Numbered from the stretch's first letter, positions 44,871 to 54,549 are shown. The stretch: DNA of 64,000 bases from Pelagibacterium halotolerans B2 (GCF_000230555.1 NC_016078.1:3433001-3497000); one strand, 5' to 3'. A program made the numbers and translations. The notes: generated from the sequence alone by a model not told the origin.

Positions 44871-46469
44871 ATGACCGCCACAACGTGCCAGAGCCTTGCC
44901 AAGACCGTAGCCGCCAAAGCCGCTTCGGTGCGGTTCAACGACAGCGCGCCCATCCTTGTCCAGACCGCTGCCGAACGCAGGGAGGGTCTGCTCAGCGCCG
45001 ATGGCGCCTTCGTTGCCGATACGGGCAAGTTTACCGGCCGTTCGCCCGCCGACAAATTCATCGTGCGCGACGATTTGACCGACAATCTGGTCTGGTGGGA
45101 CAACACCAACGCGCTCGATCCTGACCGGTTCGAAGTCCTGCTTGCCGATTTCACGGCCCAGCTCGAAGGCGTCGATCTGTTCGGCCAGCAGCTTCTGGCC
45201 GGCGCCGATCTCAAACACCAGCTCAATGTCGAAGTGCTGACCCCCTCGGCCTGGCACGCCCTGTTCATCCGCAATCTTTTGATCCGTCCGGCCCGGGCCG
45301 GGCTCGATGGCTTCGCCCCGCATGTGACGATCCTGCACAATCCCGAATTCAAGGCCGATCCGGCCCGCCACGGCACGCGCACCGATACGGTCATCGCCAT
45401 GGATCTCAGCCGCAACATCGTTCTGATCGGCGGCACGGCCTATGCCGGCGAGATCAAGAAGTCGGTGTTCTCGCTGTTCAATTTCCATGCGCCCTCCGAT
45501 GGCGTTCTGCCCATGCACTGCTCGGCCAACACCGGCAAAGGGGGCGATACCGCGCTGTTTTTCGGGCTCTCGGGCACCGGCAAGACAACGCTTTCGACCG
45601 ATCCTGAACGCGTTCTGATCGGCGATGACGAGCATGGCTGGTCCGACGATGGCATCTTCAATCTCGAAGGCGGCTGCTACGCCAAGACCATCAATCTCTC
45701 GGCCAGGGCCGAGCCCGAAATCTATGCCGCCACCAAGCGTTTCGGCACCGTGCTCGAAAATGTCGTGCTCGACGAATACACCCGCGAGCCCGATTTCGAC
45801 GACGGCTCGAAAACCGAAAACACCCGCGCCGCCTATCCCCTTTATGTGCTCGACAATGTCTCGCGCACCGGCACCGGCCCAACGCCCACCAATGTGGTGC
45901 TCCTGACCGCCGACGCCTTCGGCGTCCTGCCCCCCATTGCGCGGCTGAGCCCCGAACAGGCGATCTATCACTTCCTGTCGGGCTACACCGCCAAGGTGGC
46001 GGGCACCGAGCGCGGCGTCACCGAACCCCAGGCCACCTTCTCGGCCTGTTTCGGCGCCCCCTTCATGAGCCTGCACCCCACCGTCTATGGCCGCATGCTC
46101 AAAAAGCGCATCCGCGAATCCCTTGCCGAATGCTGGCTCATCAACACCGGCTGGACCGGCGGCGCCTATGGCGTTGGCCAGCGCATTTCGATCAAGGATA
46201 CCCGCCGCCTGCTCAACGCGGCGCTGTCGGGCGAATTGATCAACGTGCCGGCCCGTATCGATCCGGTCTTCGGCTTTTCCGTGCCGCTCGCCGTCGAGGG
46301 CGTGGATTCAAAACTCCTCACCCCGCGTGAGACCTGGGAGGACAAGGCCGCCTATGATCGCCAGTCGGCCAAGCTTGTGGGGCTGTTCGAAGCCAATTTC
46401 GAAAAATTCGCCGCCGCCGACGCCCAGATCGCCGAAGCCGGCCCCCGCCTCGCGGTGGCTGCCGAGTAG
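44871..46469 (+). CDS. pckA: Phosphoenolpyruvate carboxykinase (ATP)
   Basis: 532 aa. Converts oxaloacetate to PEP, first step of gluconeogenesis. [45 protein letters not shown] (P-loop), IGDDEHGW and the GCYAKTI segment are all conserved. ATG at 44871; a GTG three codons upstream has no better ribosome site. The 339-bp gap to chvI must hold both promoters; neither could be fixed with confidence. Followed by a terminator. Confidence 0.96.
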   Translation: MTATTCQSLAKTVAAKAASVRFNDSAPILVQTAAERREGLLSADGAFVADTGKFTGRSPADKFIVRDDLTDNLVWWDNTNALDPDRFEVLLADFTAQLEGVDLFGQQLLAGADLKHQLNVEVLTPSAWHALFIRNLLIRPARAGLDGFAPHVTILHNPEFKADPARHGTRTDTVIAMDLSRNIVLIGGTAYAGEIKKSVFSLFNFHAPSDGVLPMHCSANTGKGGDTALFFGLSGTGKTTLSTDPERVLIGDDEHGWSDDGIFNLEGGCYAKTINLSARAEPEIYAATKRFGTVLENVVLDEYTREPDFDDGSKTENTRAAYPLYVLDNVSRTGTGPTPTNVVLLTADAFGVLPPIARLSPEQAIYHFLSGYTAKVAGTERGVTEPQATFSACFGAPFMSLHPTVYGRMLKKRIRESLAECWLINTGWTGGAYGVGQRISIKDTRRLLNAALSGELINVPARIDPVFGFSVPLAVEGVDSKLLTPRETWEDKAAYDRQSAKLVGLFEANFEKFAAADAQIAEAGPRLAVAAE

Positions 46470-46504
46470 TCTTCCCCGGAAGCTGCAAAGAACACACAGT
46501 GAGC

Positions 46505-46541
46505 AAAGCCCGCGCCGGATGCGTCCGGTGCGGGTTTTCTT
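46505..46541 (+). terminator. Rho-independent terminator after pckA
   Basis: AAGCCCGCGCCGGA-TGCG-TCCGGTGCGGGTTTT with a T-rich end, 36 bases after the pckA stop. Confidence 0.9.
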
Positions 46542-46551
46542 TTGGACCCCC

Positions 46552-46590
46552 GTCACCCCGGCCCCCGAGCCGGGGTCCAGTACACTCAGC
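46552..46590. repeat. GTCATCCCGG-type intergenic repeat, copy 6
   Basis: GTCACCCCGGCCCCCGAGCC, GGGGTCCAGTACACTCAGCG; very close to copy 1 at 2189. Confidence 0.8.
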
Positions 46591-46713
46591 GCATGAGACA
46601 GAATCGCCGGCGCTGCCGGAAGCCTATGATGCTCGGCCCCTCCGCAACTGCGCTGCTCCGGCGAAAGCCGGAGTCCATGCGCGCGCCCGCACCCACCGGT
46701 GGTGCGGCAGGTC

Positions 46714-46748
46714 TGCTGGATCCCGGATCAAGTCCGGGACAGCGATGG
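46714..46748. repeat. GTCATCCCGG-type intergenic repeat, copy 7 (inverted)
   Basis: GCTGGATCCCGGATCAAGTC, CGGGACAGCGATGGG, in the opposite orientation to copy 6. With copy 6 and the terminator it accounts for the 316-bp gap after pckA. Confidence 0.75.
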
Positions 46749-46785
46749 GGGAGACGTCAGAGCGCCCCCGCACTCCGGCCTTCAA

Positions 46786-47373
46786 TCAGTAAAAGATATG
46801 GTTCCCGATCGCGGCGACCTGGGTATAGGCCGAGGCCCAGGAGGGCGAAACCGTCGTGGTGTGGAAATGCATCGCGGTGGTCAGCCCGTCCTCGGGGCGC
46901 TGGCCCTCGAGCGATTTGCGATAGGCGATCAGCGCCATGATGTTGGACTGAACCCAGCTTTCCCGGTCGATGATGTTGCCGTGCCCGCCATCGTCGGGGC
47001 GTCCGTCGCAGGCAAAGGAAAACTGGCAGCGATTGACCATATGCGCGTTCTGGAACACCACCCCGCATACTGTGTCGGGATAGGTGCGGCTGTCGACCCG
47101 GTTGAGGATCACCGAGGCCACCGCCCATTGCCCCTGATCGGGTTCGCCGCGCGATTCATGATAGATCGCCTGGGCAAGGCATTCGATTTCCGAGGCTGCG
47201 ATCTGCTTGCGTTCGGCGGTCGTTGCATACCCTTGGGAAACGTAATCGCTGAGCAGATCGGCGGTCAGAACCGCGTCTTCGGCATATGCCGGATAGAGGC
47301 TCACGAGACCGAGTATGGCCCCCGTCACCCACTTCAAGATGGCGTGCTTGCCCCGCGCCAAATCGCCAGCCAT
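46786..47373 (-). CDS. Cell wall hydrolase (SleB-like)
   Basis: 195 aa. Signal sequence (about 1-31, ending YPAYAED) then a Hydrolase_2/SleB domain: [20 protein letters not shown] contains the catalytic Glu, followed by [20 protein letters not shown] and [12 protein letters not shown]. Predicted periplasmic peptidoglycan lytic enzyme. The ATG at 47373 has AAGGGGACAC upstream. Twin CtrA boxes 76-107 bp upstream point to cell-cycle control, in keeping with a role in division or remodelling. Confidence 0.9.
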   Translation of the reverse strand: MAGDLARGKHAILKWVTGAILGLVSLYPAYAEDAVLTADLLSDYVSQGYATTAERKQIAASEIECLAQAIYHESRGEPDQGQWAVASVILNRVDSRTYPDTVCGVVFQNAHMVNRCQFSFACDGRPDDGGHGNIIDRESWVQSNIMALIAYRKSLEGQRPEDGLTTAMHFHTTTVSPSWASAYTQVAAIGNHIFY

Positions 47374-47448
47374 GTGTCCCCTTGTCCGGTTCGGCACCTC
47401 ACAGTGATGCCGTTATCTCGTTGCCCTGACCCTTACCAGATTAAGCCG

Positions 47449-47480
47449 TTAACGCGATGTTAAGCTTAATCGATGGTTAA
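47449..47480 (-). promoter_or_regulatory. Twin CtrA boxes upstream of the cell wall hydrolase
   Basis: TTAACGCGATGTTAA (47449-47463) and TTAATCGATGGTTAA (47466-47480), both TTAA-N7-TTAA, centres 17 bp apart; the first reads TTAA-N7-TTAAC on the gene's strand. A fifth TTAA is at 47441-47444. Confidence 0.7.
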
Positions 47481-47637
47481 TTTGTATCGTGTTTGGGTCG
47501 TATTGCAAAGAGCCCTAAAGCAGGGGACTGAACGCGAAGTGCTTCAAACCCGTTGGATTTTAGGTAAATTCGGTCTGTCGGATGCTCTCCTGGTGGCGAG
47601 AGGCAGTGCCGGCACACGCCAGCCTGTCGCACGGCGC

Positions 47638-47757
47638 GATTCAGGTCAGGGCTGAGCGAAAACGGGGGTGAGCGAGAACCGGAACGGAGCGTACTTCAGG
47701 TACGTGAGTACCGGAAGCGCAGCTTACTCCCGTTTGCAGCCAGCTCTCACCTGAATC
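47638..47757 (+). repeat. Long intergenic palindromic element, copy D (short form)
   Basis: 120 bp. Arms GATTCAGGTCAGGGCTG and CAGCTCTCACCTGAATC; the right arm overlaps the stop codon of the CDF transporter. Core GGAGCGTACTTCAGGTACGT then GAGTACCGGAAGCGCAG. The roughly 70-bp inner GGTCC/GGACC hairpin of copies B and C is absent. The remaining 47481-47637 shows no gene. Confidence 0.82.
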
Positions 47758-48643
47758 ACAACACGACTATTCCCGAATGCTTGGCCTTGTGCTCTGGCTC
47801 CACATGGATGGTGATGATGGCGCCTTCGTCATTGGCCCTGAGCGCGGCCTCGATCCTGTCGCAGATGTCGTGGGCATCGACAACGCTCATGGCGGCCGGC
47901 ACCACGAGATGAAAATCGATGAACACCGCCTTGCCCGCCTCGCGGGCCCGCACGTCATGGGCCTCGATGGCGCCCTCGGCGTTTTCCGCAATCGTCTGGC
48001 GGATGGCGTCCAGCCGCTCGGGCGCCGCCGAAACGTCCATCAGCCCGCCCACGCTGCTCGCCAGCAGCCTCGACCCCGACCACAGGATGTTGAGCCCCAC
48101 CAGCACGGCCAGCGCCGCGTCCAGCATGGGCTGGCCGGTCACAACCACCAGCACCAGCCCCACGGCCACCCCCAGCGAGGAAAACACGTCCGTCCACAGA
48201 TGATGCCCGTCCGCTTCGAGCGCCGGAGACTGCAATCTGCGGCCCTGGCGCACCAGCACCACGCTCCAGCCCCAGTTGATCGCCGTGGCCACCATGGAAA
48301 TGGCGATGCCCTCGAACGGCGCGTCGAGCGGGGTGGGCGCCAGGAACCCCTGCCAGGCCTGATAGAAGATCAACAGCGCCGCGACCACGATGAACACGCC
48401 TTCGAGGACCGCGGAAAAATATTCGGCCTTGTAATAGCCGAACGGCATTTTGCTGTCGGCTGGCCGCGCCGCCAGCCGCACGGCGATCAGCGCCGCCACC
48501 GCCGTCGCCAGATTGACGATCGATTCCAGCGCGTCCGAAAGCAGCGCGACCGACCCGGTGATCTGCGCCGCCCACAATTTCAGCCCCAGAACGCCCAGAG
48601 CGACGACGATACTGCCGATGGCGAGTTTGAGGACCTGGGTCAT
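47756..48643 (-). CDS. Cation diffusion facilitator family transporter
   Basis: 295 aa. Six membrane helices; SGSVALLSDALESI-type segment in TM2 (GSVALLSDALESIVNLATA), SKMPFGYYKAEYFSAVLEG, the TM5 metal site DGHHLWTDVFSSLGVA, and a C-terminal cytoplasmic domain with DAHDICDRIEAAL. Exports divalent metals such as Zn, Fe or Co by proton antiport; specificity cannot be read, though TM2 has Glu in place of the second Asp. ATG at 48643 chosen by homology; upstream codons are repeat DNA. Confidence 0.92.
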   Translation of the reverse strand: MTQVLKLAIGSIVVALGVLGLKLWAAQITGSVALLSDALESIVNLATAVAALIAVRLAARPADSKMPFGYYKAEYFSAVLEGVFIVVAALLIFYQAWQGFLAPTPLDAPFEGIAISMVATAINWGWSVVLVRQGRRLQSPALEADGHHLWTDVFSSLGVAVGLVLVVVTGQPMLDAALAVLVGLNILWSGSRLLASSVGGLMDVSAAPERLDAIRQTIAENAEGAIEAHDVRAREAGKAVFIDFHLVVPAAMSVVDAHDICDRIEAALRANDEGAIITIHVEPEHKAKHSGIVVL

Positions 48644-48663
48644 GGCGGGACATCCTGCAGTGC

Positions 48664-48745
48664 TTCGAGCAAAAGTGGCCCCCACTTTTGCGATTCGGAA
48701 GCGCGACAAAACAAGGACCGGGAGCGCCTCAGGCGCTCCAACGGT
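48664..48745. repeat. CGCGACAAAACA-type repeat, copy 4
   Basis: GAGCAAAAGTGGCCCCCACT, TTTGCGATTCGGAAGCGCGA, CAAAACAAGGA, then a GAGCGCCTCAGGCGCTC hairpin. Between the HAD and CDF genes. Confidence 0.75.
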
Positions 48746-48789
48746 TGAGAAGCGTTGGGTTAGCCCCTAGCCCAACCGGAGTGCCTTGT

Positions 48790-49503
48790 CTATCCCTTTG
48801 ATTTTACTTGCAAATGCTGTTGCAACCTATTTGCAGAACGGGGTGCGGAGACCAGATGGTCATGGGCATGGACCATGCTTTCGAGCACGGCCACGCACAG
48901 CGCCGCGATCTCGTCGGACGGCGTCACCAGATCGGGCACCATCACCGTGCGCATTCCCGCCGCATGGGCGGCCCTCACTCCTGAAACCGAATCCTCGAAT
49001 GCCACGCAATGGACCGGCTCGACGTTCAGCCGCCGCGCCGCTGTCAGATAGGGCTCGGGATGGGGTTTGGGGTTGATGACGTCGTCGCGGGTGACGATGG
49101 TGTCGAAAAACCCGATAACCCCCGCCGCCTCGAGATGGCTCATGGCATGGTTGGACCGCGAGGAGGTCGCCACCGCCAGCGGTATGTCGAGTTCCCGCAG
49201 CGCCATGACCAGCTCGCGCGCCCCCGCCTTGACCGGAACGTCCGACAGGCGCGACTTCATGATCGAGCGGCACTTTTCGTCGAACATTTCATAGGGGAAA
49301 TGGGCGCCGAAGCTTTCGGCCAGCAGCGCCGCCGTCGCCTCGTGCGAGGACCCCACCATGCGCCCATGCACAAGATCGGTCATTTCAAATCCCATCTCGG
49401 TGCACACCTCATAGACAATGGCCTTGAACACCGCTTCGGTGTCGAGCAGCGTTCCGTCCATATCGAAAATGACGGCGTCGAAGGGGTGGGCGAGAGGAGA
49501 CAT
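48790..49503 (-). CDS. HAD family hydrolase (phosphatase/phosphoglucomutase-like)
   Basis: 237 aa. Motif I AVIFDMDGTLLDTEAVF, motif II VATSSRSNHAM, motif III KPHPEPYL, motif IV FEDSVSGVRAAHAAG. C1 cap between motifs I and II. Substrate likely a sugar phosphate or similar metabolite, not determinable. Between repeats on the minus strand. Confidence 0.92.
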   Translation of the reverse strand: MSPLAHPFDAVIFDMDGTLLDTEAVFKAIVYEVCTEMGFEMTDLVHGRMVGSSHEATAALLAESFGAHFPYEMFDEKCRSIMKSRLSDVPVKAGARELVMALRELDIPLAVATSSRSNHAMSHLEAAGVIGFFDTIVTRDDVINPKPHPEPYLTAARRLNVEPVHCVAFEDSVSGVRAAHAAGMRTVMVPDLVTPSDEIAALCVAVLESMVHAHDHLVSAPRSANRLQQHLQVKSKG

Positions 49504-49518
49504 TTTGGGCTTTCGCGC

Positions 49519-49575
49519 TAGAGCGCGTCCGGCAACGGTTTTGCGGTTCGGACGCGCGACAGAACAAGGAGTTGG
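49519..49575. repeat. CGCGACAAAACA-type repeat, copy 5
   Basis: AGAGCGCGTCCGGCAACGGT, TTTGCGGTTCGGACGCGCGA, CAGAACAAGGAG. Between mscS and the HAD gene; followed by a GGATCAA/TTGATCC hairpin. Confidence 0.72.
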
Positions 49576-49708
49576 ATCAAGCCCGCGATTCGAAGACCCG
49601 AAGGGCCGCGCAAGCGAACAGCGGATTTGATCCAGGCTCGGAAAGCACGGTCCCCTAGCACGTTCGCAAGACCGTTAAAAGGCGGCATCGTGTCAACCCG
49701 GGCATGCC

Positions 49709-52054
49709 CTAGGTTTCGTCCTCTGGGCCTTCATCGACATCGGGCATGTCCTTGCCAGCCACGTCTCCCTTGCGCCGCCGGCGCCGGGGTTTGGCCTCCA
49801 GCGTCTTGGCCGGTGCGCCCCCGGCCGCCGCCTCGTCTGTGGCACCGTCCGATGGCTCGTCCTCGCGCACCATATGCATGGGCGGCGCCTTGCCATCCTT
49901 GCCCACCCCGAAATACAGCGTCTGGTGCGGGAAGGGGATTTCGATGTCGCGCGCGTCGAAAATGCGTTTGACGATGCCGTTATAGGCGCGCTTGACCCCC
50001 CATTGCTTGCCGGGAAGCGTCTTGATGCGGGCGCGCAGCACGACCTCGCTCGCCCCGAACGCATTGACCCCCATCCATTCGAAATCGTCGATGATCGCGT
50101 TCTTGTATTCGGGGTCGGCCCGCAATTCCTCGAACGCATCGAGCATGGCCTGCCGGGCGTCCTCGACGTTCTCGCGATAGCCCACCCCCATGTCGATGAC
50201 CGCAAAGGAAAAGCCGCGCATGAAATTGGTGACGGTATCGACCGAGGAGAACGGGATGATGTGATAGGATCCTTCGACGTCGCGCAGCGACACCGAGCGG
50301 ATGGTCAGCCTTTCCACCACTCCGGAAATCCCCCCGACTGCCACAACGTCCCCCACATCGATCGCCCCTTCGAGCTGGATGAAGATGCCGGTGATGATGT
50401 CCTGGACCAGCTTTTGCGCCCCGAACCCGATGGCAAGGCCCAAAACACCGGCCGAGGCGAGAAGCGGGGCGATATTGATGCCGATTTCCGAAAGCACGAA
50501 CATGAGCGTGATAACGATCAGCGCGATGGTCAGCGCGTTCCGCATCAGCGCGAACAGCGTGCGCTTGCGGGCCGTCGCGCCCGGCGCCAGTTCGGGATTG
50601 ACCTGGCTGTCCATCCAGGTGTTGAGCCCCACCCAGGCGAGGATCGCCACCCCGAGGATGACAAGGATCGTCACCGCCGATCCGGCCACCCGCGCCCCGA
50701 ACTCGCCTTCGATGAAATCGACGAAGTTGAAGAACCCCAGCTTGTGCAGGCAGAAGATGACGATGGCGCCGATCACGATGAACCGGACAACCTTGAGCAC
50801 GGCGGGCACGATCCTGTGCAATTGCCGCTGCAGCTCCGGTGAGCGCTTGCGCAGGCCCTCGGGCAGGTTGAACCCGTTGCGGGCGCTGCGCTTGATCAGA
50901 TTGAGGATCACCACCCCGATCATGATGGCGATTACAACCTGCACATTGTCCCAAACATAGGCCTGGAACTGCACGCTGGTGCGCGTCAGGGCGATCACCG
51001 CGAGCACCGCCAGATAGAGCAGCGCGAAGATGTGCCAGTTGCGGATCGGCAGAGCCAATCCGCGCCTCGCCTCCTTGCTCTCGATCATCCCCATCAGCTT
51101 GTGCTTGACCGGCCGGCGCGCCACCAGCACGGCCACCGCCATGGCAACCAGCGTCAGCAGCAACAGCACCACCGAAATGGCTCGACCCGCCGCGAACGAC
51201 ACGCTGGCGGTCAGAAGCGGCAGCACCATCATCTGCCCGAACACGAACAGCGAGACGATGAACCGCGACCACCCCATAACCGATCTCGCCTCGCCGTCCG
51301 ACAGATGCACCAGCCGCTGCTCGGGCAGGTTGGGCGAAACCACGGTACGGATGATCGCCACCACGATTTCGACCATCAGGAACGCGTTGAGATAAAGCGC
51401 GTGCTCGAGCCGGATGACCCCCGCTTCCCCCAGAAGCGCCGCCGCGATGCCATAGCCGACCGCGTAGGGGATGACCGCCGCCAGCACGTCGAGCACGAAT
51501 TCGAGAACCAGCGCCACCGGCTTGGCGATCCAGCCGCCCGAATTGAACAGGGCCCGCAGCCGCTCGCGCGGAATGCGCACCAGCCGGCGCATCAAAACCA
51601 GCCCGCCATAGGTCAGAACCACCAGAACGGCCACATTGGCCAGAATGGCCCACAGCGCATTGAGCTCGGAAAGCGAAAGCGCCGAAAACACCTCCGGCGT
51701 GGCGGCCAGTTGCCGCCAGAGCTGGCTCAGCGAGGCCATTGTGCTTTCCACCGCCGAGCGCGTCACATCGGAAATCTGCCCACCGATCGAGCGCAACTCA
51801 TCGCTGGCATCGCCGGGTGTGTCGGCCTCTGTTTCCTGGGCGCTGCCCTCGAGCCCCGCTTCGAGCTCGGCGATCAGCGCATCGCGCGCGCCTTCGTCGC
51901 GCAGCACTTCGATAAGCTGGCTCAGCGCCTGTTGCGGGTTTTCGCTGGCGCCATCGCCGCCTTCCGATTGCGCAAGGGCCGGCGCGGCCAGCCCGGCGCA
52001 AACAACGATGATGGCAAAAAACTGAAACAGGCGGGAAAGGATGAAAACCGGCAT
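49709..52054 (-). CDS. Mechanosensitive ion channel family protein (MscS)
   Basis: 781 aa. Signal peptide (1-28, ending PALAQS), an acidic periplasmic region, about 8-10 membrane helices, then the MscS core: pore-lining ASAGVLGLAIGFGAQKLVQD, TGIFIQLEGAIDVGDVVAVG (beta domain) and GVVERLTIRSVSLRDVEGSY. The tail is basic (KPRRRRRKGD) with a final acidic patch. A large MscK/YbdG-like form that releases solutes on osmotic downshift. ATG at 52054 gives the signal peptide. Confidence 0.93.
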   Translation of the reverse strand: MPVFILSRLFQFFAIIVVCAGLAAPALAQSEGGDGASENPQQALSQLIEVLRDEGARDALIAELEAGLEGSAQETEADTPGDASDELRSIGGQISDVTRSAVESTMASLSQLWRQLAATPEVFSALSLSELNALWAILANVAVLVVLTYGGLVLMRRLVRIPRERLRALFNSGGWIAKPVALVLEFVLDVLAAVIPYAVGYGIAAALLGEAGVIRLEHALYLNAFLMVEIVVAIIRTVVSPNLPEQRLVHLSDGEARSVMGWSRFIVSLFVFGQMMVLPLLTASVSFAAGRAISVVLLLLTLVAMAVAVLVARRPVKHKLMGMIESKEARRGLALPIRNWHIFALLYLAVLAVIALTRTSVQFQAYVWDNVQVVIAIMIGVVILNLIKRSARNGFNLPEGLRKRSPELQRQLHRIVPAVLKVVRFIVIGAIVIFCLHKLGFFNFVDFIEGEFGARVAGSAVTILVILGVAILAWVGLNTWMDSQVNPELAPGATARKRTLFALMRNALTIALIVITLMFVLSEIGINIAPLLASAGVLGLAIGFGAQKLVQDIITGIFIQLEGAIDVGDVVAVGGISGVVERLTIRSVSLRDVEGSYHIIPFSSVDTVTNFMRGFSFAVIDMGVGYRENVEDARQAMLDAFEELRADPEYKNAIIDDFEWMGVNAFGASEVVLRARIKTLPGKQWGVKRAYNGIVKRIFDARDIEIPFPHQTLYFGVGKDGKAPPMHMVREDEPSDGATDEAAAGGAPAKTLEAKPRRRRRKGDVAGKDMPDVDEGPEDET

Positions 52055-52236
52055 GGACCTTGAGGATGGGTTGATGCGTGTGCGCCGCAGGCTAACCGCC
52101 TTGCCGCTCCGATTGAACCCCCGGCGCTCCCATTCGGTTGCCTTGGTTGCATATTTTTTCCCGCACCGGACAATTCCGGGCTGTCGCCAAACGGGCACGA
52201 TGCTAATCTCGCCCCGACACCTAAAAGGAGGGCGCA

Positions 52237-53043
52237 ATGGCAATGGGCAGGATTTTCATCGGCGTGGGCGGCTGGACGTTCGAGCCCTGGCGCGGCACCT
52301 ATTACCCCGAAAAACTCACCCAGAAGCGCGAACTCGAACACATGGGCTCGACAATGACCGGGGTCGAGGTCAACGGCACCTTCTATGGCTCCCAGAAGCC
52401 CGAGAGCTTCAGGAAATGGCACGACGAAGTGCCGGCCGATTTCATGTTTACGCTCAAGGGCACCCGCTACGCCACAAACAAGAAGGTGCTGGCCGACGCC
52501 TCCGAATCGGTTCTTCGCTTCACCGCCTCGGGCATCGTTGAACTCAAGGACAAGCTCGGCCCCATCAACTGGCAGCTCGCCGCCACCAAGAAGTTCGATC
52601 CCGCCGATTTCGGCGCCTTCCTCAACCTCCTGCCCGCCACCCAGGACAACAAAACCCTCCGCCACGCCGTCGAAGCCCGCCATGAAAGCTTTGCCAACGC
52701 CGAGGCCGTCGCCCTGGCCCGCGAGACCGGCGTGGCGCTGATCACCGGCGCCGATGCCGACTATTCCGTCATCGCCGACCCCACCGCCGATTTCGTCTAT
52801 CTGCGCCTCCAGGGCACCTCCGAGGACAACGAAAAAGGCTATTCGGAAAAAGCCCTCGACGCCTGGGCCGACCGCATCGTGACCTACGCCAGGGGCGGTG
52901 TCCCCACCGATCTCCCAAGCTTTGCCCCCGCCCCCGCCGAAACCCCCCGCGACGTCTTCGCCTTCGTCATTTCCGGCTTTAAGGAAAAAAACCCCGCCGC
53001 CGCCATGGCGCTGATCGAACGGGTGAAAAAGCTGACGAGCTGA
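52237..53043 (+). CDS. DUF72 domain-containing protein (YecE-like)
   Basis: 268 aa. FIGVGGWTFEPWRGTYYPE, GVEVNGTFYGSQKPESFRKW, DFMFTLKGTRYATN, HAVEARHESF and DFVYLRLQGTSEDNEKGYSE match the TIM-barrel DUF72 (YecE) family, function unknown. AGGAGG-like AAAAGGAGGGC precedes the ATG. Divergent from mscS, convergent with the Hsp70-like gene with 15 bp between stops. Confidence 0.92.
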   Translation: MAMGRIFIGVGGWTFEPWRGTYYPEKLTQKRELEHMGSTMTGVEVNGTFYGSQKPESFRKWHDEVPADFMFTLKGTRYATNKKVLADASESVLRFTASGIVELKDKLGPINWQLAATKKFDPADFGAFLNLLPATQDNKTLRHAVEARHESFANAEAVALARETGVALITGADADYSVIADPTADFVYLRLQGTSEDNEKGYSEKALDAWADRIVTYARGGVPTDLPSFAPAPAETPRDVFAFVISGFKEKNPAAAMALIERVKKLTS

Positions 53044-53058
53044 CCCGCTCAGAAGCGC

Positions 53059-54318
53059 TCACGCAAACCGCCGCGCCGCGTCCACCGCCAGCCCCAGCCC
53101 CACGGCCCCGAACCGGTCCGATTGGGCGATCCGCGCATGGGCAAAACGCGCATCGACCAGTGCCCGCACCTGGCGCACCTGCGCGCCGCCCCCGGTCAGG
53201 ATCACCGTTTCGATCGCCGAAGCGCTCACCCCCGCTGCAGCCAGCGCATCGTCCAGCGCCGCCCCGATCTTGCCGGTCAGCCCCGCACTCGCCGCTTCGA
53301 ACTCGGCCCGATTCGTGGGGATGGCCAGCGACAGCCCCGGCTCGTCGAGCGTGATATCGACCATCGGCGTATCGGTCAGCGCGATCTTTGCCGCCTCCAC
53401 CTGCCCGGCCAGCCTGTGCCCCGAGCGGTGGGCGAGCAAATGTTTGAACCGTTCGAGCTTGTCCGGTTCTGCCGCTTCGCGCTGCAACTCGCGCATGTCG
53501 CGCAGCACCTCGGGGCGATAGAGCTGGTTGATCTTGTGCCAGGTCGCCATGTCGTGAAAATACCAGCGCGGCATCCCCCGCTTGCCGTCGCGCGTTGCGG
53601 TTCCCAGCCCCATTTCGGGCATCACCTTGAAAATGTTGAGCTGCCGGTCGAAATCGGTGCCGCCCACATGCACGCCCGTCGTGCTCAAAATGTCCTCGCG
53701 CCGGTCGGTGCTTCTGCTGCGCTCGGGCGAAAGTTTCAGCACCGAAAAATCCGAAGTGCCGCCCCCGATATCGACGACCAGCGCCAGCGCTTCGGCCTCC
53801 AGCGTGCGCTCGAAATGCAGCGCCGCCGCCACCGGCTCGAACTGAAATTCGATATGGGAAAACCCAACGCTGCGCGCCGCCGCCGCAAGCTGGTCCTGCG
53901 CCGCCCTGTCGGCGCCTTGGTCCCCGTCGACGAAATAAACCGGCCGCCCCAGAACCACCTGCTCGGGCATCGCCCCGGTGTGCGCGGTCAGCCTGTCGCG
54001 CAAATGGCTCAAAAACCGCCCGATCAACCCCTCAAACCCGATCCGCTCGCGCCCGATCTGGGTCGTCTCCTCCATCAGGGCCGTCCCCAGCACAGATTTC
54101 AGCGCCCGCATGAACCGCCCCTCGGCCCCGTCCATATATTCATGCACCGCCGACCGCCCGAAATGGGTGCTCTGATCCTCGAAACTGAAAAACAGCGCCG
54201 AAGGCAACGTCACCGCGTCCCCTTCCACCGGGATCAACACCGGCGCGCCATCGGGCCCAACGACCCCGATGGTGGAATTGGTGGTGCCGAAATCGACCCC
54301 ACAATAAAGCGATGCCAT
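53059..54318 (-). CDS. Hsp70 family protein (YegD-like)
   Basis: 419 aa. Only the actin-like ATPase half of Hsp70 is present: YCGVDFGTTNSTIGVV (phosphate 1), VLGRPVYFVDGDQ, FEPVAAALHFER, VVDIGGGTSDFSVLKL (phosphate 2) and VILTGGGAQVRQV (adenosine). No substrate-binding domain. YegD-type proteins are putative chaperones of unknown client. ATG at 54318 gives the Hsp70 start MASLYCGVDFG. Confidence 0.92.
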   Translation of the reverse strand: MASLYCGVDFGTTNSTIGVVGPDGAPVLIPVEGDAVTLPSALFFSFEDQSTHFGRSAVHEYMDGAEGRFMRALKSVLGTALMEETTQIGRERIGFEGLIGRFLSHLRDRLTAHTGAMPEQVVLGRPVYFVDGDQGADRAAQDQLAAAARSVGFSHIEFQFEPVAAALHFERTLEAEALALVVDIGGGTSDFSVLKLSPERSRSTDRREDILSTTGVHVGGTDFDRQLNIFKVMPEMGLGTATRDGKRGMPRWYFHDMATWHKINQLYRPEVLRDMRELQREAAEPDKLERFKHLLAHRSGHRLAGQVEAAKIALTDTPMVDITLDEPGLSLAIPTNRAEFEAASAGLTGKIGAALDDALAAAGVSASAIETVILTGGGAQVRQVRALVDARFAHARIAQSDRFGAVGLGLAVDAARRFA

Positions 54319-54447
54319 GGAAAAACCCGACCCAACCCACCCCGCCCGCAAACCCGCGCCGCCGAGGCAAAAACAAAAAGGGGCGCCGATCTAGCCTATC
54401 CGCCCGGCCGTGGCAACCGGCCCCCGGCGATCAAGCCTCCCCCACCG

Positions 54448-54470
54448 TCATCCCGGCTAAAAGCTGCCTT
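54448..54470. repeat. Truncated GTCATCCCGG-type repeat at island edge
   Basis: CGTCATCCCGGC, then the sequence departs from the family and changes to less GC-rich DNA that contains the ATPase/HEPN genes. Confidence 0.45.
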
Positions 54471-54549
54471 TGAGGAAATGATAGAATGCTACAGCGCCGC
54501 ATTCGGAATTCGGTAATAGGTGGCCAATCTCGATGCAGAAATTCTGCGC

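Noticed and set aside
47473..47655. Small open frame of 60 codons upstream of the cell wall hydrolase
   Set aside because: Starts inside a CtrA box and ends inside a repeat; no support as a gene.
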